A DNA stretch of 64,000 bases, taken from assembly GCF_014844035.1 (NCBI RefSeq), contig NZ_CP062159.1, forward strand, positions 124,001 to 188,000, given 5' to 3'. Below are positions 50,440 through 58,882 of the stretch, piece after piece (the first letter of the stretch is position 1; every line of letters begins with the position of its first letter). A program made the translations under genes and the position numbers. The stretch is from Flavobacterium sp. MDT1-60. GTDB taxonomy: Bacteria; Bacteroidota; Bacteroidia; Flavobacteriales; Flavobacteriaceae. Below the pieces are notes generated by a model, which worked only from the letters and a program-made list of their open reading frames with translations, was not told where the DNA came from and did no database searches.

Positions 50440-51648
50440 ATGATTCAAAATTTCGACATCCTAATTGTTGGCGGAGGCGCTGCAGGTTTTTTTACAGCGA
50501 TAAATATCGCAGAGAAAAATCCGAAACTAAAAATTGCCATTTTAGAAAGAGGAAAAGAAGTACTTTCTAAAGTCCGCGTTTCCGGTGGAGGACGATGCAA
50601 CGTAACTCACGCTTGTTTTGAACCGAATGAATTGGTCAAATTTTATCCGCGTGGCGAAAAAGAACTTCGCGGACCTTTTCATCAATTCTGTTCCGGAGAT
50701 ACTATAGAATGGTTCGAGAAACATGGCGTTGAACTAAAAATTGAAGACGATGGAAGGATGTTTCCCGTTTCAAATTCTTCTCAAACGATAATCGATTGTT
50801 TCCTAAAAGCAACCGAAAAATTAGGCATCAAAGTGTTGACAGGACAAAGTGTACAATCGATTTACAAAGCAGAAAATCATTGGAAAATCGACACACAAAA
50901 CGATAAATTTATTGCCGAAAAATTAGTTCTGGCAACCGGAAGCAATCCTAAAATTTGGGAAATGCTTCAGGAGAAAGGACATGCGATTGTAAGTCCTGTC
51001 CCTTCCCTATTTACTTTCAACATCAAAGATCCACGAATTAAAGAATTGCCTGGTGTTGCAGCACAAGTTACTGTTACTGTAAAAGATACCAAACTAGAAT
51101 CAACCGGACCTTTGTTAATCACACATTGGGGAATGAGCGGTCCTGTTATTTTAAAACTTTCGGCCTGGGGGGCGCGCATTTTGCACGATAAGAATTATCA
51201 GTTTACGATTTATGTGAATTGGTTAAACGATGTCGACACTGAAGATGCCGAAAAAATCCTCAAAGACTTAAAACAGGAACACGCTAAAAAATCAGTTTCT
51301 AAAAAATCTCCTTTCGATTTTCCGAATCGTTTATGGGAAAGTTTGGTTTTAGCTTCTGAAATTGAAGCGGAAACAAAATGGGCTGATTTATCTAAAATAC
51401 AATTACAAAATTTGGCTGCTCAATTGACAAAAGCAAAATTCCAGGTCAACGGAAAAAGTACTTTTAAAGAGGAATTCGTTACTGCGGGTGGAATTGATTT
51501 AAAAGAAATCAACTTTAAAACCATGGAAAGCAAATTGCATCAAAATCTTTATTTTGCCGGAGAAATTGTAAATATCGACGCCATTACAGGAGGTTTTAAC
51601 TTTCAAAATGCCTGGACAAGCGGATTTATTTTAGCCAATAATATTTAA
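50440..51648 (+). CDS. NAD(P)/FAD-dependent oxidoreductase, HI0933/BaiN family
   Basis: The 402-residue flavoprotein has the Rossmann FAD motif ILIVGGGAAGFFTAINIA at about 7-24, then KVRVSGGGRCNVTHACF, the family hallmark, and LVLATGS before the second nucleotide-binding part. The C-terminal block FAGEIVNIDAITGGFNFQNA closes the FAD site. Family members (HI0933, YhiN, BaiN) are poorly characterised flavin reductases; BaiN relatives act on bile-acid intermediates but that should not be carried over. It lies 5 bp before the HAD phosphatase gene, so they are probably co-transcribed. Confidence 0.9.
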   Translation: MIQNFDILIVGGGAAGFFTAINIAEKNPKLKIAILERGKEVLSKVRVSGGGRCNVTHACFEPNELVKFYPRGEKELRGPFHQFCSGDTIEWFEKHGVELKIEDDGRMFPVSNSSQTIIDCFLKATEKLGIKVLTGQSVQSIYKAENHWKIDTQNDKFIAEKLVLATGSNPKIWEMLQEKGHAIVSPVPSLFTFNIKDPRIKELPGVAAQVTVTVKDTKLESTGPLLITHWGMSGPVILKLSAWGARILHDKNYQFTIYVNWLNDVDTEDAEKILKDLKQEHAKKSVSKKSPFDFPNRLWESLVLASEIEAETKWADLSKIQLQNLAAQLTKAKFQVNGKSTFKEEFVTAGGIDLKEINFKTMESKLHQNLYFAGEIVNIDAITGGFNFQNAWTSGFILANNI

Positions 51649-51653
51649 TAGGA

Positions 51654-52301
51654 ATGAAATACAAAGGAATTATTTTTGATTTAGACGGAACCTTAGTCAA
51701 CTCATTAGAAGACATTTCAGACGCCATGAATACCGTGCTCACTGATCTAAACTACCCAACACATACTTATGAAGCTTATCAATATTTTATTGGAAGCGGA
51801 TTGCGAAATCTGGTAAGCAAAGCATTGCCTGCATCAAACAATTCGGAGAATGAAATCGAAGTTTGTTTTCAAAATATGATTACTGAATATCGTAAAATTT
51901 GTACGCTGAAAACAAAGCCTTACGCAGGTATTGTTGAATTGCTGGATGATTTAGTTTCAAGAGATATCAAATTGGCCGTTTTCTCTAACAAAGCAGACGA
52001 ACTTACTAAAAAAATAGCATCCGAAATATTCCCGGATTATTTTAATACCGCCGTTGGTTTAAGTACCGAAGCCCTTAAAAAACCAAATCCGTTTGAAGCA
52101 ATAGAAATAAGCAAAAACTGGAATTTAAAAACAGAAGAAATCATCTTCATAGGCGATTCAGATATTGATATGTTAACGGCAACGAATGCTAATATGTTTC
52201 CGCTTGGTGTTTCATGGGGTTATCGAACTGAAGAGGAATTGATTGCCAGTGGTGCTAAATTAGTAATCAATAATCCCGCAGATTTAATTGAAATACTTTA
52301 A
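51654..52301 (+). CDS. HAD-family phosphatase, phosphoglycolate phosphatase-like
   Basis: The 215-residue enzyme has IFDLDGTLVNSLEDI at residues 7-21 with the two catalytic Asp, AVFSNKADELTK (motif II), KKPNPFEA (motif III Lys) and IFIGDSDIDMLTATNA (motif IV). The layout and GWSYRTEEEL-like tail match the Gph group, which removes phosphate from 2-phosphoglycolate, but HAD specificity is hard to predict from sequence. It lies 5 bp downstream of the flavoprotein gene. Confidence 0.88.
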   Translation: MKYKGIIFDLDGTLVNSLEDISDAMNTVLTDLNYPTHTYEAYQYFIGSGLRNLVSKALPASNNSENEIEVCFQNMITEYRKICTLKTKPYAGIVELLDDLVSRDIKLAVFSNKADELTKKIASEIFPDYFNTAVGLSTEALKKPNPFEAIEISKNWNLKTEEIIFIGDSDIDMLTATNANMFPLGVSWGYRTEEELIASGAKLVINNPADLIEIL

Positions 52302-52308
52302 AAGTTTT

Positions 52309-52351
52309 CAGTCTCAGTTTTCAGTTGTATTGTGACTGAAAACTGAGACTG
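52309..52351. repeat. Palindromic repeat CAGTCTCAGTTTTCAGT
   Basis: Arms 52309-52325 and 52335-52351 form an exact 17-bp stem with a 9-nt loop just after the phosphatase gene. GACTGAAAACTG-type units continue to about 52377. It could serve as a terminator-like stem but lacks a T run. Confidence 0.7.
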
Positions 52352-52470
52352 AGACTGAAAACTGCAATCGCGACTGAATACTAAAAAAACGAATTAACAA
52401 GAATTTACAGATTCTGTAAGTTTTCGTTAAGACAATTCTAATAATTTTACTATCAACTAAATATCCTTAG

Positions 52471-53202
52471 ATGAAAGTAAAATTACTTACCACAATTTCT
52501 TTTTTCACTTACCAGCTTTCTATTTCTCAAACAGAAAAATTACTTCACGGAAAAGTTGTTTCTCAAAATCTTGTTCTTAAAGATGTTGAAGTTATTAATA
52601 AAACGGCGCAAACAAGTACAAGAACAAATACTTTAGGAGAATTCACGATTTCGGTAAAAGCACAGGACAGTTTAATTTTTTTCGCAAAAGACTATCTATT
52701 TACAAAATTAAAAATCACTTCCAAAGAAATTGAAACCAACAATATTGTTGTAAATATGATTCTAAAAGCGGAAGAACTGGATGAAGTTTTAATTGCCAAA
52801 ATGCAATTGCCAAAAGTAAGCTATGATGCAGAAGCTATCGGTGAAATTATAATAGATAAACAACTCAAAGATCTTAGTGGTTACACTTTTGTACAAAACG
52901 GATCCGTTAAAAACGAGTTAAACATCAAAAAAGTTGGCTCAACAATTTTAGATTTGTTTCAAAAAGAAAAAGAAAAACCAAAAAAAGAAATTCCCAAAAT
53001 TGATTTTAGACAATTAATTAACACAACATGTCCAGCAGATTTCTTTGCAAAAGATTTAAAATTAAATTCTGAAGAAAAAGAGCTTTTCCTGCAATTTTGC
53101 GATGCTGATCCAAAATCGAAAACACTTTTAGAAAATCCAAATGTTCTGGCTACAATGGATTTTTTGTATGCTAAAAATGAAGAATTTAAGAAGCTGAAAT
53201 AA
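52471..53202 (+). CDS. Secreted carboxypeptidase-like regulatory domain protein
   Basis: The 243-residue protein begins with a signal peptide (to about ISQT, residues 18-20). A CarboxypepD_reg-like beta-sandwich of the SusC N-terminal type follows (LHGKVVSQNLVLKDVEVINK, TNTLGEFTISV, KDYLFTKLKI). Instead of a plug and barrel it continues into about 130 mainly helical, charged residues with no known motif. It may be a stand-alone periplasmic adaptor. The 3' end overlaps the convergent TPR gene by 17 bp. Confidence 0.8.
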   Translation: MKVKLLTTISFFTYQLSISQTEKLLHGKVVSQNLVLKDVEVINKTAQTSTRTNTLGEFTISVKAQDSLIFFAKDYLFTKLKITSKEIETNNIVVNMILKAEELDEVLIAKMQLPKVSYDAEAIGEIIIDKQLKDLSGYTFVQNGSVKNELNIKKVGSTILDLFQKEKEKPKKEIPKIDFRQLINTTCPADFFAKDLKLNSEEKELFLQFCDADPKSKTLLENPNVLATMDFLYAKNEEFKKLK

Positions 53203-54166
53203 CCTTTTTAAATTTCCTCCATCGTAAGAAAAACACAATTAAAGCCGCTAATAATAGTATACAAATTACAGATAAAACGATTAAACTCGTTTCGATTTGA
53301 TAAACATAATCTAAATCAATTCCTTTTTTAGTTTCTCTTAAAATACTAAGTTTAGTGCCAAACTCTATTGTTTTTTTTCGATAATATTCTCCTTTACCTT
53401 GGGCACTAATAATCATTCTTGCAACAATTAAATCGCCGTCAAAACCATATTCTCTTGCAGTCCTATAAATTTGAAGCGCATTTTCATGTTCTCCTTTTAA
53501 TTGTACAAGATTTCCCAATTCGAAAAGTAAAATCGAAATAATTTTATCTTTTGGTTCTATAAAAGACATTCGTTCGTTTACCTGAAAATAGACTTCATTT
53601 ACAAGTTTATCAATGTCTTCTTTCGATAATTTGGTTTCAGGAACGCCTGTAGTTCCGAAATTTGTATTGATTAAAAACTGCCCGGAAACATTAGGTAAAT
53701 TTTTGATTTTCGCTTCTAATATTTTCAAATGAAGCCATTCAGAACCATTGTGCGATTCTGGATTTATTTCGATAGCTTTTTTAATCCAATTATATGCTTT
53801 TTGATTTTCTCCCATTAACTCGTAAAGAGTTCCAAGATTTGAGGCCGTTGAATATCGATTAGGCTTAATTTTTTCAATGTTCAAATACAATTTTAATGCT
53901 TCGTCATGCTTTTTTTGAACAATTAAAACATATCCTTTATCAGACAAATAATCTATATCATTTGTCTTTTTGTATAAGCTATCAAGCTGTTTTATCATCT
54001 CAGGGAATTCACTTGTAGAAAAATGATGCCCATGCGGAACGAGTCCTCTGTGATCAATATAAACATAAGCACCATTCTTAAGAATCTTGGTTTCACCATT
54101 CAAACAAGCGAAACTTTTAAACGAAACCATAAGCAAGACAACAACAAGAGCCCTAAATCTATTCAT
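53186..54166 (-). CDS. Exported TPR-repeat protein with C-terminal membrane anchor
   Basis: The 326-residue protein has a signal peptide ending SFACLNG. TPR-like helices run through about 55-160 (YVLIVQKKHDEALKLYLN, ASNLGTLYELMGENQKAYNW) and 205-250 (ALQIYRTAREYGF). A single hydrophobic helix at about 290-312 is followed by a basic RWRKFKKV tail. It would sit in the periplasm, held to the inner membrane by its C-terminus, and probably mediates protein contacts. No enzymatic motif is present. It overlaps the 3' end of the preceding convergent gene. Confidence 0.8.
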   Translation of the reverse strand: MNRFRALVVVLLMVSFKSFACLNGETKILKNGAYVYIDHRGLVPHGHHFSTSEFPEMIKQLDSLYKKTNDIDYLSDKGYVLIVQKKHDEALKLYLNIEKIKPNRYSTASNLGTLYELMGENQKAYNWIKKAIEINPESHNGSEWLHLKILEAKIKNLPNVSGQFLINTNFGTTGVPETKLSKEDIDKLVNEVYFQVNERMSFIEPKDKIISILLFELGNLVQLKGEHENALQIYRTAREYGFDGDLIVARMIISAQGKGEYYRKKTIEFGTKLSILRETKKGIDLDYVYQIETSLIVLSVICILLLAALIVFFLRWRKFKKVISAS

Positions 54167-54224
54167 AAAGTAAAATGTATTGATTAAACCTGAAACTTGA
54201 AACTAAAAAAACCAGAAACAAATT

Positions 54225-54701
54225 TTACTTATTCAACCACCAAATACTGGCATTCAAAACCGCTGCAAACGCAACCCAAGCCAAATATGGAATCAGTAAA
54301 TAACCTGCAGTTTTATTGATTTTGGTGAATTTTAAATACGTTTCATAAATCATCAGCCATAAAAGCGCAATTTCGATTAAAGCCAAAAGCGGATTTTTTA
54401 ATCCGAAGAATAAATAAGACCAAATGGCATTCAGCGTTAACTGAATAATAAAGAAAAAAAGTGCTTTTTTTACAGCTTCATTTTGTTCTTTGATTTTATC
54501 CCACACTAATCCGGTAGCGACTGCCATTAAAATATAAAGTAATGTCCACATTGGCATAAAAATCCAATTTGGCGGATTAAAAATTGGCTTTATTAAAGCT
54601 GGATACCATGTTTCTACACTTGGTCTTGTTACTGTACTGGCAGAATACCCTACTGCTAAACAAACCAATAAAGCTATTGCAATTTTTATGTATTTATTCA
54701 T
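54225..54701 (-). CDS. tspO: TspO/MBR family membrane protein
   Basis: From the ATG at 54701 the protein has 158 residues and five predicted helices, the TspO fold. Typical blocks are WYPALIKPIFNPPNWIFMPMWTLLYILMA split across helices 1-2, and NAIWSYLFFGLKNPLLALIEI. TspO binds tetrapyrroles and related compounds and acts in stress or pigment regulation. An ATG ten codons upstream gives a weaker N-terminus. It is divergent from the mevalonate decarboxylase gene (152 bp). Confidence 0.92.
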   Translation of the reverse strand: MNKYIKIAIALLVCLAVGYSASTVTRPSVETWYPALIKPIFNPPNWIFMPMWTLLYILMAVATGLVWDKIKEQNEAVKKALFFFIIQLTLNAIWSYLFFGLKNPLLALIEIALLWLMIYETYLKFTKINKTAGYLLIPYLAWVAFAAVLNASIWWLNK

Positions 54702-54828
54702 TTTATTAAATTTTGAATCAAAAATAGTCAAAAGAAAAATTGTACGCTATATAAGTATTACAAGTTCATTTTAGAAAAGCAGCTTTATATTTTCTTATAT
54801 TACTTATATGGTGAAAAAATTTAAAAAC

Positions 54829-54836
54829 TATCTTTG
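54829..54836 (+). promoter_or_regulatory. -7 element of the mevalonate decarboxylase promoter
   Basis: TATCTTTG fits TAnnTTTG and lies 17 bp before the ATG at 54854, implying a very short leader. No good TTTG is seen at the -33 distance. Confidence 0.5.
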
Positions 54837-54853
54837 CCAAAATTTTATATTTC

Positions 54854-55957
54854 ATGTTTACAGCAACTGATTTTATTCCTAAAAAATATACTTCTACAAT
54901 CGAAAACGGAAATTTTGAGTGGAGCGCTCCCAGCAATATTGCACTAGTAAAATATTGGGGAAAAAAAGACAATCAAATTCCGGCAAATCCTTCGGTGAGT
55001 TTTACTTTGAATAATTGTAAAACCATTACGAAGTTGGGTTTTACGAAAAAAGACATTTCGACTTCGCTCAATGTGACAGAAAATGTTTTTTCATTTGATT
55101 TATTGTTTGAAGGAAAGCCAAAAGAGGATTTCAAACCGAAAATTCAGAAGTTTTTAGAAAGAATTGAAGTTTATCTTCCGTTTTTGAAGGATTATCATTT
55201 TACGATTGATACTCAGAATACGTTTCCGCACAGTTCAGGAATTGCTTCTTCGGCCTCTGGAATGGCGGCTTTAGCAATGAATTTCATGAGTTTGGAGAAA
55301 GAACTGAATCCGGAAATGACAGATGATTATTTCTATCAAAAAGCATCTTTTTTAGCGCGTTTAGGTTCTGGAAGTGCCTGCCGAAGTGTAAAAGGAAAAG
55401 TTGTGGCTTGGGGAAAACAGGCAAATATTGAAGGAAGTTCAGATTTATTTGGAGTTGAATTTCCATATACTATTCATGAAAATTTCAAGAATTACCAGGA
55501 TACTATTCTATTGGTTGATAAAGGCGAAAAACAGGTTTCGAGCACCGTTGGTCACGATTTAATGCACAATCATCCCTATGCAGAAAGACGTTTTGCTCAG
55601 GCACATGAAAATTTAGATCAACTAGTTGCCATTTTCGAAAACGGTAACCTGGAAGAATTTATTAAAGTGGTCGAAAGTGAAGCCTTGACTTTACACGCCA
55701 TGATGATGACATCGATGCCGTATTTCATTTTGATGAAACCAAACACTTTGCAAATCATAAATACTATTTGGAAATTCAGAAACGAAACTCAGATTCCGGT
55801 TTGTTTTACGCTTGATGCCGGAGCAAATGTGCATGTACTTTATCCCGAAAACGTTAGCGAAAAAGTATTACAATTTATTAAGGACGAATTAGTTGTATTT
55901 TGTCAGAATGGTCAGTACATTTGCGATGAAATTGGAAGCGGCTCAATGAAGAGATAA
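54854..55957 (+). CDS. mvaD: Diphosphomevalonate decarboxylase
   Basis: The enzyme converts mevalonate 5-diphosphate to isopentenyl diphosphate with ATP hydrolysis. The 367 residues show the family start SAPSNIALVKYWGKKD, NPSVSFTLN, the GHMP loop FPHSSGIASSASGMAALA, LARLGSGSACRSVKG and the C-terminal CFTLDAGANVHVLYP. The N-terminus is slightly longer than usual, but a TAnnTTTG promoter just upstream supports the ATG at 54854. Mevalonate kinase lies downstream, separated by an inserted toxin-antitoxin pair. Confidence 0.95.
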   Translation: MFTATDFIPKKYTSTIENGNFEWSAPSNIALVKYWGKKDNQIPANPSVSFTLNNCKTITKLGFTKKDISTSLNVTENVFSFDLLFEGKPKEDFKPKIQKFLERIEVYLPFLKDYHFTIDTQNTFPHSSGIASSASGMAALAMNFMSLEKELNPEMTDDYFYQKASFLARLGSGSACRSVKGKVVAWGKQANIEGSSDLFGVEFPYTIHENFKNYQDTILLVDKGEKQVSSTVGHDLMHNHPYAERRFAQAHENLDQLVAIFENGNLEEFIKVVESEALTLHAMMMTSMPYFILMKPNTLQIINTIWKFRNETQIPVCFTLDAGANVHVLYPENVSEKVLQFIKDELVVFCQNGQYICDEIGSGSMKR

Positions 55958-55986
55958 TTTTCGTATCTTTAATTAAAATTTTGATT

Positions 55987-56204
55987 ATGGACATTCAATT
56001 AGAAAAACGCGAAGTGATCGATATTCTGGAAGGTACAGATGATCTTTCCATCATTTTAGCGGTCAAAAAATTGTTAACCCAAAAGAAAAAGATTGGTGGG
56101 ATGATTTGACTGATGAACAAAAAGATGAAATTAAAGAAGGGAAAAGACAGATTGAACGAGGTGAATTTGTTTTGTATGAAGATATGATGAAAAAGCATCG
56201 TTAA
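55987..56204 (+). pseudogene. Antitoxin of a type II toxin-antitoxin pair, single-base frameshift
   Basis: The ATG at 55987 opens a frame reading MDIQLEKREVIDILEGTDDL that stops after KKKIGGMI. In another frame DWWDDLTDEQKDEIKEGKRQ continues to KKHR and TAA at 56202-56204. One extra A in the A5 run at 56086-56090 would join them into a 72-residue protein, KKKDWWDDLT. Small acidic proteins with such DEQKDEIKEG tails commonly precede RelE/ParE toxins in Bacteroidota. The stop overlaps the toxin ATG by one base (TAATG), typical of translational coupling. Confidence 0.78.
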
Positions 56205-56509
56205 TGAAAAGAACGATAATCTTTTCAAAAAATGCAGAAAAAAGTTTATTTGAATTATTTGAGTACCTAGAAATTAAATGGTCAAAAAAAGTAAAAGATA
56301 AATTTATATCAAATCTGGACAAAGTAATTTATCTAATACAAATAGAACCTGAAATTTTTCCTAAATCAGAACTAAATAAAAACTATCACAAATGCGTCTT
56401 GTCAAAACAAACAACAATCTATTATAAATTCAACACAAAAAGAGTTGAAATAATTGCATTTTTCGACACACGACAAGACCCAAATAAAATTAAGAAAGAC
56501 ATAAAATAA
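56204..56509 (+). CDS. ParE/RelE-superfamily toxin
   Basis: The 101-residue protein begins MKRTIIFSKNAEKSLFELFEYL, the alpha-hairpin typical of ParE toxins. The beta-sheet core follows (HKCVLSKQTTIYYKFN, KRVEIIAFFDTRQDPNKI), and RQDPNK is the common ParE C-terminal motif. ParE toxins poison gyrase and RelE relatives cleave mRNA; the sequence is nearer ParE. The gene looks intact while its antitoxin is frameshifted. It sits between mvaD and mevalonate kinase, 2 bp from the latter. Confidence 0.87.
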   Translation: MKRTIIFSKNAEKSLFELFEYLEIKWSKKVKDKFISNLDKVIYLIQIEPEIFPKSELNKNYHKCVLSKQTTIYYKFNTKRVEIIAFFDTRQDPNKIKKDIK

Positions 56510-56511
56510 AT

Positions 56512-57450
56512 ATGAAAGGACCATTATTTTACTCAAAAATATTACTCTTTGGAGAATACGGAATCATTCGTGACTCTAAAGGACTTTCTATTCCTTATAA
56601 TTTTTATAATGGTGCTTTGAAGAAAATCGAAGATCCTTCGACGGAAGCAATAGCATCAAATGCCAGTTTAAAACGTTTTGCAACTTACCTTGAAACTTTA
56701 CAGACAGAACAACCGGATTTGGTTGCTTTTGATTTGGCAGCTTTAAAAAATGATGTTGACACAGGAATGTATTTTGACTCAAGTATTCCGCAAGGATACG
56801 GAGTGGGAAGTAGCGGAGCTTTAGTTGCTGCTATTTATGACAAATATGCAACTCACAAAATAACAGTTTTAGAGAATTTAACTCGTGAAAAACTGTTGCA
56901 ATTAAAAAATATCTTTTCTCAAATGGAGAGTTTTTTCCACGGAAAAAGTTCTGGTTTAGACCCTTTAAACAGTTATTTAAGCATTCCGATTTTAATCAAT
57001 TCTAAAGATAATATTGAAGCCACCGGAATTCCGACTCAAAGTTTTGACGGAAAAGGTGCTGTTTTTTTATTAGACTCAGGAATTGTAGGCGAAACGGCTC
57101 CAATGGTAAACATTTTCATGGAAAACCTAAAAGACAAAGGTTTCCGTGCGATGCTTAAAAACCAATTTGTGAAATATACAGACGCCTGCGTAGAAAACTT
57201 TTTGCATGGCGACATGAAGTCTTTGTTTACCAATACTAAAAAGCTTTCTAAAGTTGTTTTGAATAACTTCAAACCAATGATCCCAGAGCAATTTCACGGA
57301 ATCTGGCAAAACGGAATTGACACTAACGATTATTATTTAAAACTTTGTGGTTCTGGCGGTGGCGGCTACATTCTTGGTTTCACCGAAGATTTAGAGCGTG
57401 CTAAAGCTTCTTTAAAAGACTATAAACTAGAAGTAGTTTATCAGTTCTAA
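56512..57450 (+). CDS. Mevalonate kinase (GHMP family)
   Basis: The 312-residue enzyme phosphorylates mevalonate to mevalonate 5-phosphate. It starts YSKILLFGEYGIIRDSKGLS, has the ATP loop SSIPQGYGVGSSGALVAAIY near 91-110, SSGLDPLNSYLS with the catalytic Asp region, and the third GHMP motif CGSGGGGYILGF near the end. It follows the ParE toxin by 2 bp, so its expression probably depends on the mvaD or toxin-antitoxin transcript. The pathway partners are mvaD upstream and HMG-CoA reductase and the GYDIA kinase at 16.7-19.0 kb. Confidence 0.92.
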   Translation: MKGPLFYSKILLFGEYGIIRDSKGLSIPYNFYNGALKKIEDPSTEAIASNASLKRFATYLETLQTEQPDLVAFDLAALKNDVDTGMYFDSSIPQGYGVGSSGALVAAIYDKYATHKITVLENLTREKLLQLKNIFSQMESFFHGKSSGLDPLNSYLSIPILINSKDNIEATGIPTQSFDGKGAVFLLDSGIVGETAPMVNIFMENLKDKGFRAMLKNQFVKYTDACVENFLHGDMKSLFTNTKKLSKVVLNNFKPMIPEQFHGIWQNGIDTNDYYLKLCGSGGGGYILGFTEDLERAKASLKDYKLEVVYQF

Positions 57451-57685
57451 AAATCAAGTTTCATTAGGAAATAGATTTATTTGAATACTTTAAAAAAATA
57501 TTTAAATACAATTTTACCATCATTACTTCTTTTAGATTTAATTTTTTAGGACCAATAATTTTATTGCTTAGTAGTGTAGAAACGAATTAGTAACCGTATC
57601 TAAATTGTTAAAATTAACTTTAACTAAAATACAACTTCAGCAAAAAATCTTAAATTACGTCAAAATCCCAAACTTAAATTTGAAA

Positions 57686-58642
57686 ATGTTAAGCAGACAG
57701 CACAAACTTTTAGTTATGAAAATTGTTAGTTTGTTCTCTGTGGTAAGAGGCTATAACATTCCAATTATTGTTTTGGCACAATATTTATCTGCTATTTTTA
57801 TACTGGCTCCGGAAAAAAGAGCACTTGATATTCTCCTTGATTTCAATTTATTTTTAATCGTTTTTGCTTCGGCAATTACAATTGCTTCAGGGTATATTAT
57901 CAATAATTTTTATGACAGCCAGAAAGATTTAATCAATCGTCCAAACAAATCGATGCTGGATCGTTTGGTAAGCCAGAAAACAAAATTGTCGGTTTATTTT
58001 ACTTTGAATTTTCTGGCGGTTTTAATGGCTTTCATTGTTTCGTGGCGCGCTTTTTTATTCTTTTCAGCTTATATTTTTCTGATTTGGTTTTACTCACATA
58101 AAATAAAAAAATATCCAATTGTTGGTAATTTGACTGCTGCTTTTCTGGCCGTTATTCCCTTTTTTGCAATTCTTTTATATTTCTACAACAAGATTTTATT
58201 TGAAGAAATTGAAGACCATATGAGTCATTTTATGGTAATTTCGGCACATGCGATTTTCTTATTTTTATTATTGCTGATTCGGGAAATGATAAAGGATTTA
58301 GAAAATTTAAAAGGTGATTTAGCCAACAATTACAGAACAATTCCGATACTTTATAACGAAACGGTTTCTAAACAAATTATTACGGTTTTGACTATTTTGA
58401 CTGTACTTCCTGTTTATGTTTTGATCAACATTTACGATGTTGGCTATATGGACATTTACTTTTATGTATGCTTTGGTGTTTTGCTTTTTTTCCTTATTTA
58501 TTTATGGAAATCGAATTCTAAGGGACAATATTTACTGCTTCACAATGTCTTGAAATTCCTGATTGTTTCGGGTGTTTGTTGCATTGTTTTGATTAATCCT
58601 AGTGTTTTGTGGCATGGGAAAGCTTTAATTTCAAAATTCTAG
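57686..58642 (+). CDS. UbiA-family prenyltransferase
   Basis: From the ATG at 57686 (MLSRQHKL) the protein has 318 residues and about eight to nine membrane helices. The prenyl-diphosphate/Mg site IINNFYDSQKDLINRPNK is the NxxxDxxxD motif of the UbiA family. A second, weaker Asp motif is EMIKDLENLKGD. It resembles proteins annotated as geranylgeranylglycerol-phosphate geranylgeranyltransferases in Bacteroidota, but menaquinone-type substrates are possible. The position after mevalonate kinase fits use of isoprenoid diphosphates. An earlier TTG start at 57605 gives an atypical N-terminus. The 57451-57685 gap holds nothing I recognise. Confidence 0.88.
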   Translation: MLSRQHKLLVMKIVSLFSVVRGYNIPIIVLAQYLSAIFILAPEKRALDILLDFNLFLIVFASAITIASGYIINNFYDSQKDLINRPNKSMLDRLVSQKTKLSVYFTLNFLAVLMAFIVSWRAFLFFSAYIFLIWFYSHKIKKYPIVGNLTAAFLAVIPFFAILLYFYNKILFEEIEDHMSHFMVISAHAIFLFLLLLIREMIKDLENLKGDLANNYRTIPILYNETVSKQIITVLTILTVLPVYVLINIYDVGYMDIYFYVCFGVLLFFLIYLWKSNSKGQYLLLHNVLKFLIVSGVCCIVLINPSVLWHGKALISKF

Positions 58643-58649
58643 TTTAAGT

Positions 58650-58747
58650 TATTTCACAAAGATTCACGAAGATTTCGCAAAGATTCACAAAGCTCTTTTA
58701 AAAACTTTGCGAATCTCTGTGTGAACTTGGTGAATCTCTGTGGAATA
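58650..58747. repeat. Imperfect 43-bp-arm palindrome (CACAAAGATTCAC family)
   Basis: Arms 58650-58692 and 58705-58747 are reverse complements with scattered mismatches. Units CACAAAGATTCACGAAGATT are related to the CGCAAAGTT repeats at 341-417 and 49474-49645. It fills part of the gap between the prenyltransferase and pseudouridine synthase genes; the remainder holds only the promoter at 58858. Confidence 0.7.
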
Positions 58748-58857
58748 ACAACAATTCAAAGTGACCAAAAAGTCCAAATACAACTCTCTCAAACCCCAAA
58801 AAACAATAGCTATTAATCTAAGAACAATGAACTTAAGATTATTTAGCAAGAATAAAC

Positions 58858-58865
58858 TATCTTTG
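58858..58865 (+). promoter_or_regulatory. -7 element of the pseudouridine synthase promoter
   Basis: TATCTTTG, matching TAnnTTTG, lies 17 bp before the ATG at 58883. The -33 element is unclear. Confidence 0.5.
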
Positions 58866-58882
58866 CACAAATTACAGAATTT

